Assembly: GCA_018700655.1 (NCBI GenBank)
Contig: JABIUG010000416.1
Span: 1 to 9,564, forward strand
DNA length: 9,564 nucleotides
Source of the DNA: Rhodospirillaceae bacterium
GTDB taxonomy: Bacteria; Pseudomonadota; Alphaproteobacteria; SP197
Direction: 5' to 3'
Both the position numbers and the translations under genes were made by a program. The notes under the pieces are model-generated. The model did not search any database. It saw nothing but the letters and a program-made list of their open reading frames with translations, and had not been told where the DNA came from. Positions 1 to 7,415 of this stretch are shown piece after piece (within the stretch, counting starts at the first letter, position 1; every line of letters begins with the position of its first letter).

Positions 1-1478
1 CCCGCCAGACGCTGCGCAACCCCGCCGAGATGATGCCCACCGATCTGCCGAGGCCTGCACCGGGACAGTCTGGTGTCATCTGGGCCCTGTCAGATTCTGC
101 CAGTATACCCGAGGACACAGCGGCCAGACCGTTTGTCGGGCGCCGCCTTGAGCAACGCCAGATCGAGAGCCTGCTCGAGGCCTGTCAGGAATGTGCCATG
201 GGGCACGTCCTGGTCATTCGCGGTGAGGCAGGCATCGGCAAGTCGCGCCTGACCGACTGGACCTCCGATCAGGCCCGACGCCACGGATTCGGCTTTAACG
301 TCGGCAAGGTATTTGATTTCGGCACTGCCAGCAGCCGTCACGTCGTGACCAGCCTAGTCCTCGATCTGCTCGATGTGCCGCGCGACGCCCCGCAAGATGT
401 TCGAAGGAAGGCCTTGCGCGACGCGGTCTCGGCAAAGGTCATCAGGCCGGAAGACGAGATCCTCGTCACCAACCTCTTTAACCTGCCGATGAGCGAGCAG
501 GAAATAGAAACCTACGCTGCCCTGGGGGGCGAGACCCGCCTTGCCGCGCGCAAGATCGTCCTGGCCTCTCTGGTGCGCTGGCGGGTGAAGGAGAATCCCG
601 TCATGGTCGTGATCGACGATGTCCATTGGGCCGACGATGTCACGATCGATGTTCTGGCCGACCTTGCCGCCAGCTTGCGCGACTGCCCGATCCTGCTGGT
701 TATGACGACACGCGTCGAAGGCGATCCGATCGATGTGCACTGGCGCGTTACTGCCGGCGGTGTGCCCGTCACGACGATTGATCTTGGCCCTCTGTCGGCA
801 AGTGAATCCGAAATTCTGGCGCAGTCCTAAGCAACCGGCGGCGAGAGTTTTCTGGCCGCCTGCGTCAAACGTTCGGGCGGTCACCCGCTGTTTCTCGACC
901 CGCTTCTGGCAAACCCGGATATGGGGCAGGGTGAGTTACCGCCCTCGGTTCGATCGATCGTTCTGGCCAAGCTTGATCGACTGGACCAGGACAAGCGCCG
1001 CGCCGCGCGAGCGGCTGCAGTGCTGGGCCAGCAATTCTGGACGGCAGCTCTGCGTCACCTGATCGACGATGAAGAGTTCGACCCGGCCTGTCTGATCGCC
1101 AGCGGCCTGATCATTGCCGACAGCAAGGATTTCCAGTTTGCCCACGCCATGGTCCAGGAAACGATAGAACAGTCCCTGCTGCCGGGAATGCGTAGCAGCC
1201 TCCATCTCAAGGCCGCTCAATGGTTTGCCGGGCGCGATTGCATCATGCATGCCGAACATCTTGCCTAGGCCGACGATCCACGGGCTGCCGAAGCGTTCCT
1301 GCTGGCTGCCCGGGAACAGGTCGGTCGCCTGCTTTATCAGCGCGCCATTCAACTGGTCGAGCGCGGACTCGGTCTGATCCCCGACGGTTCGGGTGCCGTA
1401 GAACCCCATAATGCCCTGTTGGCTCTTCGGGCCGAACTGATCGGCAACATGCGTGCCGGGCTGGCGTCAACCGACTGA
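1..1478 (+). pseudogene. Broken AAA-type ATPase (class III cyclase-ATPase family), 5' partial
   Basis: One continuous reading frame enters from the left edge and reads through two internal stops, TAA at 828-830 and TAG at 1266-1268, before a final TGA at 1476-1478; no frameshift is needed. Seen: a linker, then PFVGRR (about 129-146) that opens these ATPase modules, a Walker A motif GEAGIGKS (222-245) and a Walker B region VMVVIDDVHWAD (600-635). After the first stop, homology-like sequence goes on in the same frame (SGGHPLFL, LPPSVRSIVLAKLDRL, FAHAMVQETI), and after the second (ADDPRAAEAFLLAAREQ, then an ALLALRAELIGN helix). Known of the family: such modules usually follow a class III adenylate/guanylate cyclase domain and are followed by several hundred residues of TPR-like repeats, in proteins of about 1,000 residues or more. 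Inferred: the cyclase domain lies left of the window, and most of the C-terminal repeats are missing. The fragments 30-830 and 921-1268 might be called as separate ORFs, but are better read as pieces of one dead gene. A sequencing error at both stops is possible but less likely. Confidence 0.82.
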
Positions 1479-1519
1479 TCCGCGATACACCGGCGCATCC
1501 CAGCCCACAGATCAATTCC

Positions 1520-1525
1520 AGGAAG
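1520..1525 (+). promoter_or_regulatory. Ribosome binding site of the thioesterase gene
   Basis: AGGAAG lies 7 bases before the ATG at 1533. It supports that start and shows that the thioesterase is translated independently of the decayed ATPase frame, whose last stop is 54 bases upstream. Confidence 0.65.
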
Positions 1526-1532
1526 CGTTACG

Positions 1533-2015
1533 ATGACGATTGCCGCCCCGTTTTCCGAAGTTCGCCTCTCTGTTCTCGACGAACATGTCGATCACAACGA
1601 TCACATGGGCATGCGCTCCTACACGCGTGTCTTCGATCAGGCGACCTCGCCATTCTACGATTTCCTCGGGATCTCGCGCCAGACCGTACGGCGCCACAGC
1701 GGCACCATCTTCGCGTTGCAGGACACGTCCTGGTATCGTCGCGAAGTGTTGCTGGGTGATCCGCTCCTGATTACGTCCCAGCTGATCGATCACGATCACA
1801 ACAAGATCGTCAGCTTCTTCACCATGATCCAGACCCGCGACAACTATGTCGCCGCGTGCTTCGAACTGATCGAGGCCTTCATCGACAACGAAACCCGCAA
1901 ACCCGGGCAATTCCCCGATGAGATCGCAGCACGGTTGAACGACGTGCAGACCGCCCACGATGTGCTGGAACGCCCCGCGATGTCGGGCCGGGGCATCGGC
2001 ATCAAGCGCAAGTAG
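1533..2015 (+). CDS. Acyl-CoA thioesterase, hotdog fold (4HBT/FcbC-like)
   Basis: Predicted soluble 160-residue enzyme that hydrolyses an acyl-CoA thioester. The length and layout fit single-domain hotdog thioesterases. The N-terminal VDHNDHMG (residues 19-26) followed by an Arg/Tyr-rich helix matches the D-x-N-x-H-M active-site element of the 4-hydroxybenzoyl-CoA/betainyl-CoA thioesterase group. The middle part (QDTSWYRREVLLGDPLLI, about 63-80, then an ITSQLIDHDHNKI strand) looks like the central hotdog strands. No signal peptide or membrane segment is visible. The start is fixed by a good Shine-Dalgarno site. Only 15 bases separate its stop from the following flavoprotein, so the two are likely one transcript. 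Members of this subgroup occur in carnitine/betaine and aromatic-acid catabolism, but the acyl substrate here cannot be told from sequence. Confidence 0.84.
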   Translation: MTIAAPFSEVRLSVLDEHVDHNDHMGMRSYTRVFDQATSPFYDFLGISRQTVRRHSGTIFALQDTSWYRREVLLGDPLLITSQLIDHDHNKIVSFFTMIQTRDNYVAACFELIEAFIDNETRKPGQFPDEIAARLNDVQTAHDVLERPAMSGRGIGIKRK

Positions 2016-2030
2016 ACCGGGCAAAGGAAC

Positions 2031-3215
2031 GTGGTAAACACTCAGGCGTTCGACCTTGTCGTGATCGGCGCCGGTGCCGCCGGACTGATGTGCGCCATGA
2101 CTGCAGGAGCCCGTGGCCGGCGTGTGTTGCTGCTCGAACACACCGAAAAAATCGGAAAGAAGATCCTGATTTCCGGTGGCGGGCGATGCAATTTCACCAA
2201 TCTTGAGATCGCGCCGGATCGGTTTCTCTCGGCCAATCCGCATTTCTGCAAATCGGCGCTGTCGCGCTACACCCAGCATGATTTCATCGAACTGGTTGAA
2301 CGCCACCAGATTGCCTATCACGAGAAAACACTGGGCCAACTTTTCTGCGATGGCTCGTCACGCCAGGTCGTCGCCATGCTCGAGGCCGAATGCGAAGCCG
2401 TCGGGGTCGAGATACGGATCGATTGCCGCGTAACAGATGTCAGCCGGTCCGATCGGTTCCACATCACAACCACCACCGAGGAAATCGAAGCGCAAGCGGT
2501 CGTGCTGGCAACGGGCTCTCTCTCGATCCCGAAGATGGGCGCAACCGGCTTCAGCCATCGCATCGCACGCCAGTTCGGCCTTGGCATCACCGAAACACGC
2601 CCTGCTCTGGTGCCGTTCACGTTCGAAGGCGATGACCTCACGCTCATGCAGGATCTTCGCGGCGTATCGCTACCCTGTATCGCACGTTGTGACCGAGCGG
2701 CCTTCCAGGAGGCGATGCTTTTCACCCACCGTGGCTTGTCCGGCCCCGCCATCCTGCAGGCCTCAACCTACTGGCGCGAAGGCATGGCGATCGAACTCGA
2801 TCTGCTTCCCGGAACAAACGCCGCCGCACTGCTTGGGGAGGCCAAGATCGAACGAGCACGATCGAACCCTGCTTCAGTGCTGGCAGAGCACCTGCCCCAG
2901 CGACTTGCCCAGGCCCTGGCCGAAGGTTCGCTGCGCCCCGGCAACATGGCCGATCAGCGCGGCCGCGATCTCGAAGAGCTCGGCGCCCTTCTCAATGGCT
3001 GGCGCCTGAAGCCTTCGGGCACGGAGGGTTATGCAAAGGCCGAGGTGACCCTTGGCGGCGTCGACACCGCTGCGCTCTCGTCAAAAACCATGGAAGCCAA
3101 AGCCGTGCCGGGCCTCTACGTCATCGGCGAAGCGATCGATGTCACCGGCTGGCTCGGCGGCTACAACTTCCAATGGGCCTGGTCGAGCGGCTGGGCCGCG
3201 GGCATGGCGGCGTGA
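2031..3215 (+). CDS. HI0933/YhiN-family FAD-dependent oxidoreductase
   Basis: A 394-residue flavoprotein of normal family length. Seen: an N-terminal Rossmann motif DLVVIGAGAAG (residues 8-18), an acidic residue ending the second strand (LLLEH, 33-37), the family hallmark ISGGGRCNFTN (47-57), and the C-terminal FAD contact region GLYVIGEAIDV (361-371) with GGYNFQWAWSSG (376-387). This family is widespread, often annotated as NAD(P)/FAD-dependent oxidoreductase or aminoacetone oxidase-like; its physiological substrate is generally unknown. The start is GTG at 2031: the previous in-frame stop is at 2013-2015 and no other start codon precedes the Rossmann strand. AAAGGA at 2023-2028 is unusually close (2 bases) to the GTG, so translation may depend partly on coupling with the thioesterase just upstream. 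Confidence 0.94.
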   Translation: MVNTQAFDLVVIGAGAAGLMCAMTAGARGRRVLLLEHTEKIGKKILISGGGRCNFTNLEIAPDRFLSANPHFCKSALSRYTQHDFIELVERHQIAYHEKTLGQLFCDGSSRQVVAMLEAECEAVGVEIRIDCRVTDVSRSDRFHITTTTEEIEAQAVVLATGSLSIPKMGATGFSHRIARQFGLGITETRPALVPFTFEGDDLTLMQDLRGVSLPCIARCDRAAFQEAMLFTHRGLSGPAILQASTYWREGMAIELDLLPGTNAAALLGEAKIERARSNPASVLAEHLPQRLAQALAEGSLRPGNMADQRGRDLEELGALLNGWRLKPSGTEGYAKAEVTLGGVDTAALSSKTMEAKAVPGLYVIGEAIDVTGWLGGYNFQWAWSSGWAAGMAA

Positions 3216-3218
3216 GCT

Positions 3219-4001
3219 TCAGGGTGCGTTGTCGGCCGGGGCGCCATCGCGGAAGGCCTTGATCGCGTTGGCAGTGGCCCACTGGATCATGCGCAGTTCG
3301 CTCAGCAGTGTGATGAACTGGTAGCCCAGTTCCTGCATCCGCAGGGCATATTCGACCGAACCGGTATGAATACCGGCCACCACGCCATGGACCTTGCAGC
3401 GCTCGGCCACCAGTTCGATCGCCGCCATGACTTCCGGGAACTCTGGGTCGAACCCGGCTGCCGTACCCATGCTGACCGAAAGGTCGGACGGACCGACGAA
3501 GATCGCGTCGAGGCCCGGTGTCGTAAGGATTTCATCGAGATTTGCCATCGCCTGCTTGGTTTCGATCATGGCGAAAGCGACGACCGTGCGGTTGGCGTTG
3601 GGGATGTAGTCGGCCCCGGCATACATCGCCGCGCGGATCGGCCCGACGCTGCGATAACCATCTGGCGCATAACGGCAGGCGCCGACAAAACGCTCGGCTT
3701 CCTCGCGGCTGTTGATCATCGGGCAGATGATGCCATAGGCCCCGGCATCGAGCAGCTTCTGCACCATGATCGGCTCGTTCCAGGGCGCGCGCGCCAGCGG
3801 CACCGTGTCGGTCTGGGAAATCGCCTGAAACATGGGAACCGCATCGGAATAATCGATCAGACCATGCTGGAGATCGATCGTGACACTGTCCCAGTCCTGG
3901 CGCGCCATGACTTCGGCCGCGACACTGCTGGGAGAAGCCAACCATCCGTTGAACACCGTGCCTCCGTTGGCCCAGATTTCACGAAGTTTGTTCTCACGCA
4001 T
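3219..4001 (-). CDS. HpcH/HpaI-type class II (metal-dependent) aldolase
   Basis: A 260-residue cytosolic aldolase of usual length. Family members cleave 4-hydroxy-2-oxo acids (such as 4-hydroxy-2-oxoheptanedioate or 2-keto-3-deoxy sugar acids) to pyruvate plus an aldehyde, using a divalent metal. Seen: IDLQHGLIDY with the probable catalytic His46, PLARAPWNEP with Arg71 for the pyruvate carboxylate, LDAGAYGIICPMINS (84-98), GYRSVGPIRA (115-124), the metal ligand Glu147 in MIETKQA, and VGPSDLS (169-175) with Asp173. All key residues are present, so it should be active. The start at 4001 is chosen over an in-frame ATG at 4094: a strong GAGGGG site lies 6 bases before it, homology begins here, and the longer form would run into the divergent racemase. 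It converges on the flavoprotein with 3 bases between stops and shares a divergent control region with the racemase-GMC operon, suggesting a common pathway. The exact substrate is unknown. Confidence 0.94.
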   Translation of the reverse strand: MRENKLREIWANGGTVFNGWLASPSSVAAEVMARQDWDSVTIDLQHGLIDYSDAVPMFQAISQTDTVPLARAPWNEPIMVQKLLDAGAYGIICPMINSREEAERFVGACRYAPDGYRSVGPIRAAMYAGADYIPNANRTVVAFAMIETKQAMANLDEILTTPGLDAIFVGPSDLSVSMGTAAGFDPEFPEVMAAIELVAERCKVHGVVAGIHTGSVEYALRMQELGYQFITLLSELRMIQWATANAIKAFRDGAPADNAP

Positions 4002-4084
4002 GGCTTTCCCCTCATCGTTGCTCTTGCAGCGGTTCCGGGCACTTCCTAGCATGATTTCCCCACGGGTGAGAAAACCACATCGCC
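4002..4084. promoter_or_regulatory. Divergent control region, aldolase / racemase-GMC operon
   Basis: This 83-base spacer lies between two divergent starts, so promoters for both directions should be here or overlap the gene ends. On the plus strand a weak sigma-70-like pair can be drawn, TTGCAG (4024-4029) and TAGCAT (4047-4052) with a 17-base spacer; only 3 and 4 of 6 bases match consensus. GGTGAG (4065-4070) is a distant, weak ribosome site for the racemase. No clear operator palindrome was found. The back-to-back layout suggests joint regulation by a factor coded outside the window. Confidence 0.4.
4008..4013 (-). promoter_or_regulatory. Ribosome binding site of the aldolase gene
   Basis: GAGGGG on the minus strand ends 6 bases before the ATG at 4001. 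It is the best such site in this region and decides the 260-residue start over the 31-residue-longer reading. Confidence 0.7.
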
Positions 4085-5044
4085 ATGCAGACATTCCAGG
4101 TCATCGACACGCACACAGCCGGACATCCCACGCGTGCGATCATGGGCGGCCTGCCGCCTTTGAACGGCGGCAGCGTTCTGGCGCGACGTGATGATTTCAA
4201 GAATCGCCTCGATCACCTGCGTGGTCGCCTGCTCCACGAACCACGCGGTCATGCCGCCATGGTCGGTGCAGTGATGACCGAAAGCACGGTGGCTGACTTC
4301 GGCGCGTTTTTTGTTTCGTCCTATGTCTATCTCGACATGTGCGGCCACGCGACCATCGGCCTGGCGCGCACCCTTGTCGCAACCGGGCAGGTCGAACTGG
4401 GTGATGAACCTTCATCTTTCACGTTGGAAACGCCTGCCGGTATTGTGACCGTCACAGTCACACGAGCGCAGGACGGTGCGGTGACAGCCTCGATCCTGAA
4501 CGTCCCCTCCTATGTCGAACGCGAGAACTTCAAAATCGATGTTCCGGAAGTCGGGACCGTCGACGCGACCATCGTATGCTGCGGCGGTCGCTTCATTCTG
4601 GTCGATGCCACAGCACACGGCATCGCGATCGAGCCTGAGAACGGCAGCGCGTTCTGCCGCCTGGGCCTAGCGATCAAACAGGCCGCAAATACCGTTCTGG
4701 CGGAAGCGGCAGGTTCGGTCCTCTTCTACTGCGATCTTGATCGCACCCATGCCCGCCACCTCGTCGCGCTGGAAGCTAACAAGTTCGATCGTTCGCCCTG
4801 CGGCACGGGCTCCAGCGCCCGACTTGCAGCACTGCATGCCAAAGGCCGCCTCGACGTTGGCGAGACTTTCCAGGCCGAGAGCGTCCTGGGCCTGCGCTAC
4901 CGTTGCCGGATCGAAGAAACCATCGAACACAAAGGGCATGCCGCCATTCGCCCCCGGGTTGACGGCGAAGCCTGGCTCAGCGCCTTTTCCACCCTGGTGG
5001 TCGAAGACAATGACCCCCTAGCCAACGGATTTCTTTGCAAGTGA
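4085..5044 (+). CDS. Proline racemase family protein (racemase/epimerase type, two Cys)
   Basis: A 319-residue protein of typical length for the proline racemase / 4-hydroxyproline 2-epimerase / trans-3-hydroxyproline dehydratase family. Seen: the opening VIDTHTAGHPTR (6-17), the first catalytic cysteine Cys86 in MCGHATIG, and the second, Cys239, in DRSPCGTG (235-242). Known: racemases and epimerases use two cysteines to take and give the alpha proton on opposite faces, whereas the dehydratases carry Thr at the second place. Two cysteines therefore favour a racemase/epimerase. A specific substrate (4-hydroxyproline, proline or another cyclic or modified amino acid) is not decided; GTGSSARL after Cys239 differs slightly from the more common GTGTSA. 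The ATG is the first start in the frame. The stop overlaps the GMC dehydrogenase start (GTGA, 5041-5044), so the two are probably made together and may act in sequence on one substrate. Confidence 0.92.
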   Translation: MQTFQVIDTHTAGHPTRAIMGGLPPLNGGSVLARRDDFKNRLDHLRGRLLHEPRGHAAMVGAVMTESTVADFGAFFVSSYVYLDMCGHATIGLARTLVATGQVELGDEPSSFTLETPAGIVTVTVTRAQDGAVTASILNVPSYVERENFKIDVPEVGTVDATIVCCGGRFILVDATAHGIAIEPENGSAFCRLGLAIKQAANTVLAEAAGSVLFYCDLDRTHARHLVALEANKFDRSPCGTGSSARLAALHAKGRLDVGETFQAESVLGLRYRCRIEETIEHKGHAAIRPRVDGEAWLSAFSTLVVEDNDPLANGFLCK

Positions 5045-6840
5045 ATGAATCGATCATCTGGGACCACATCGTGGTCGGCGGCGGCTCGGCCGGCGCTGTC
5101 CTCGCCAACCGTCTTTCTGGCGATCCCCGGCGCAAGGTGCTGCTGGTCGAAGCCGGCCCCGATACGCCGCCCGATGCCATCCCGCCCGCCGTGCTCGACC
5201 CCTATCCCAGCATCGCCTATTTCAACAGCGTCTGGCACTGGAAGAAGCTGCGCGTTCACTACGAGCGCCTGCGCGATAATCGCACGCCCATTCCGCGCCG
5301 CTACGAGCAGGCCAAACTGATGGGCGGCGGCTCCAGCATCAACGGCATGATGGCGATCCGCGGTGTTCCCTGGGATTACGATGAATGGGCGGAGCGCGGG
5401 GCCAAGGGCTGGGGCTTTGAAGACGTCCTGCCGTTCTTCCGCCGGTGCGAGACCGATCTCGACTACGACAACGCCATGCACGGCCAGGACGGCCCGCTTC
5501 CGATCCGGCGTATCCGCGACGACAACTGGCCGGCCTTTGCCAAATTGGCGCGCGAGGTCATGCTCGAGGACGGCTATGGAGAGTTGGAAGACCACAACGG
5601 CGAGTTCGCTGACGGAGTCTTTCCGATGGCGCTCAACAACCACCCCAGCGGCGGGGTTGATGGCCACCGTGTCTCGACCGCAGAGGCCTATCTGGACCAC
5701 AAGACACGTGCCCGGCCCAACCTGACGATCCGTCCGGGCTGCCAGATCGACCGGGTCGTGTTCGACGGCAACCGTGTTTCCGGCGTCGCCCTGCGACAGG
5801 GCGGCAAAGCCATGATCGAACGGGCACGCCATGTCGTGCTCTCCTGTGGCGCGTTCCACACACCGGCCATGCTCCAACGCTCAGGAATTGGTCCCGGCGA
5901 AACTCTGCGCAGTCACAGCATCGAGGTTATCGCCGAGCGACCCGGTGTCGGCCAGGGTCTGCAGGACCACCCGACCGTGACTCTGATTGCCCATCTCAAG
6001 CGTTCGGTGCGCATGCCCGCGGCGATGCGCCGCCATATCCACCTTGGCCTGCGATATTCTTCAGGTATGGAAGGCTGCCCGGAAGGCGACATGTTTGTGC
6101 TGGGGAACAACCGTGGCGGCTGGCACCCGATGGGGCACCTGCTGGGTGGCTTCGTCGTTTGTGTAAACAAGCCGTTTTCGGAAGGCTCCGTAGGCTTGAA
6201 CTCGGCTGATCCTGATGACGAACCGCTGATCCACTTCAACCAGTTCTCCGATGAGCGCGATCTCGAACGGCTGACCGATTCGATGCTGCTTTCCTACCGA
6301 TTCATGATGCATCCCGGCATCGCAGAGAACATCCACACCTGTTTCCCGACCACATTCAGCGAAAAGGCCCGCGACCTCGCCGTGGTCAGCGCCAACAACT
6401 GGCTTAAAACTAAGGCTGCTGCTGTGTTGCTCGACTTTCCCCCGACCCGCAAGTTCATGATGGACCGCTTTGTCACACCCGGTCTCGACACCCCTGCCCT
6501 GATGGCCGACAAGCCGGCCCTGAAAGACTGGGTGCGTGATCATGCCGGTGGAAGCTGGCATGCCAGCGCGACCTGCCGCATGGGCGCTGCCGATGATCCG
6601 GCTGCCGTGGTCGATCCGTCCTGTCGTGTGATCGGGGTCGAGGGGCTCTCAATCGCCGATGCCTCGATCATGCCCTGTGTGATCAGCGCCAACACCAACC
6701 TTACGACCATTATGGTCGGCGAAAAGGCCGCCCATCACATTTTGGAAGGCCGACCACCGGCGGCTGAACCAGTTCAGTCGTTATCGTTATCGCCCGCGCC
6801 GGCACCGGCGAGACGGGACTCTTCGGTCGCGGGCGCGTAA
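5041..6840 (+). CDS. GMC-family FAD dehydrogenase (choline dehydrogenase-like)
   Basis: A flavin-dependent alcohol dehydrogenase of 599 residues from the GTG at 5041, slightly longer than usual (about 530-560). Seen: the FAD-binding strand HIVVGGGSAG (9-18), LLVEAGP (34-40), GMC signature 1 around GGGSSING (95-102), signature 2 CGAFHTPAMLQRSGIGP (269-285), the C-terminal catalytic His507 in GGSWHASATCRMG, the VVDPSCRVIGVEGLSIADAS stretch, and SANTNLTTIM (549-558) carrying the family's second active-site position. No signal peptide. A TTG at 5035 is a possible alternative start, but GTG overlaps the racemase stop by four bases, a common coupling arrangement. The last 25 or so residues are a Ser/Pro/Ala-rich tail with no family counterpart. 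They coincide with the 67-base overlap with the opposite-strand DUF3726-like gene, so the extension may have arisen when a nearer stop was lost. Probable role: oxidation of an alcohol or amino-alcohol to an aldehyde; substrate not determinable. Confidence 0.94.
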   Translation: MNESIIWDHIVVGGGSAGAVLANRLSGDPRRKVLLVEAGPDTPPDAIPPAVLDPYPSIAYFNSVWHWKKLRVHYERLRDNRTPIPRRYEQAKLMGGGSSINGMMAIRGVPWDYDEWAERGAKGWGFEDVLPFFRRCETDLDYDNAMHGQDGPLPIRRIRDDNWPAFAKLAREVMLEDGYGELEDHNGEFADGVFPMALNNHPSGGVDGHRVSTAEAYLDHKTRARPNLTIRPGCQIDRVVFDGNRVSGVALRQGGKAMIERARHVVLSCGAFHTPAMLQRSGIGPGETLRSHSIEVIAERPGVGQGLQDHPTVTLIAHLKRSVRMPAAMRRHIHLGLRYSSGMEGCPEGDMFVLGNNRGGWHPMGHLLGGFVVCVNKPFSEGSVGLNSADPDDEPLIHFNQFSDERDLERLTDSMLLSYRFMMHPGIAENIHTCFPTTFSEKARDLAVVSANNWLKTKAAAVLLDFPPTRKFMMDRFVTPGLDTPALMADKPALKDWVRDHAGGSWHASATCRMGAADDPAAVVDPSCRVIGVEGLSIADASIMPCVISANTNLTTIMVGEKAAHHILEGRPPAAEPVQSLSLSPAPAPARRDSSVAGA

Positions 6841-7415
6841 CTTCTTTGCGCCAGAACGGCCAGGCGTTGCCAGTCCGCATCCTCGACATCACACCCCGCC
6901 AGCAAGGCCCTGGGCGCCAGAGCCTGCGACGTCACGCGACACGTTACGGCCTCGGTTCGCCCGACGTTAAGGTCATTGCCTTCAACAAAAAGTGCCGCTC
7001 CAGTCGCAACAACCCTTGCGCCCCTCCAACTCAGTTCGACACTTTTGCCCGTGATTTTTGCAGCAGCCGCGGCAAAGGCAGCGAGCAACAGGGGCTGGTT
7101 CACGGGTCCAAAGGTCAATTCGGCGCCCCCGGCCAGCTCCGCCGCCCGGTCGGCCAGCATCGCTCCGGCACGCAGCGAACAGAAATCGCGGCCCTCCATG
7201 ACCCATTGGGCGTGCTTGAGGACCACCGGACACGCACAACAGCATGACGCGTCTGACGCCTTGAGAACCTCGCCAAGCACGGCGACGCCGGGTTCGCCCC
7301 GGGCGCTCAGCCAGCGCGCCGCCTTTCCTGCTTCTTCGGCCATGCCCCAGGGGCAGCCGGCGCCACGCGCCGCACGTTTCACCATGGTATCGAGTTCATT
7401 CAGCGAGACGCGCAT
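6774..7415 (-). CDS. DUF3726-like protein of unknown function
   Basis: A 213-residue protein, second gene of a coupled pair. Seen: an N-terminal block SLNELDTMVKRAARGAG (4-20) running into PWGMAEEAGKAARWL (22-36), which I recognise as resembling the DUF3726 domain; a cysteine cluster CCCACP (58-63) with further Cys at 21, 79, 159 and 175; an Ala-rich helix (111-120); and a Gly/Asn/Asp tail ending DNDND. Eight cysteines in a soluble protein of this size hint at metal or cluster binding, but no known site is matched. No signal peptide or membrane helix. The start is firm: ATG overlaps the upstream stop (TGATG, 7413-7417), with AGGAAG (7420-7425 on this strand) 4 bases before it. Its last 22 codons lie inside the 3' end of the GMC gene on the other strand. 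The function is unknown; tight coupling suggests it works with the 566-residue partner. Confidence 0.85.
   Translation of the reverse strand: MRVSLNELDTMVKRAARGAGCPWGMAEEAGKAARWLSARGEPGVAVLGEVLKASDASCCCACPVVLKHAQWVMEGRDFCSLRAGAMLADRAAELAGGAELTFGPVNQPLLLAAFAAAAAKITGKSVELSWRGARVVATGAALFVEGNDLNVGRTEAVTCRVTSQALAPRALLAGCDVEDADWQRLAVLAQRSYAPATEESRLAGAGAGDNDND

Noticed and set aside
354..884. Minus-strand open frame of 176 codons opposite the broken ATPase
   Set aside because: The plus strand carries Walker A and B motifs; the minus-strand product has no recognisable features.
1512..2339. Minus-strand open frame of 275 codons across thioesterase and flavoprotein starts
   Set aside because: It overlaps two genes with clear family motifs and a good ribosome site, and its own product matches nothing known.
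3366..4049. Plus-strand open frame of 227 codons opposite the aldolase
   Set aside because: His/Arg/Asp-rich mirror of the aldolase with no motif; the aldolase has all catalytic residues.
4002..4094. Longer aldolase start at 4094
   Set aside because: The 31 extra residues show no family similarity, overlap the racemase start, and a strong ribosome site precedes the ATG at 4001.
4897..5877. Minus-strand open frame of 326 codons within the GMC gene
   Set aside because: It is a shadow of the GMC dehydrogenase, whose motifs are all on the plus strand; no recognisable protein features.
6797..6810. Inverted repeat CGCCGG-CA-CCGGCG as a terminator
   Set aside because: The loop is only two bases, no T-tract follows on either strand, and it lies within both coding frames.
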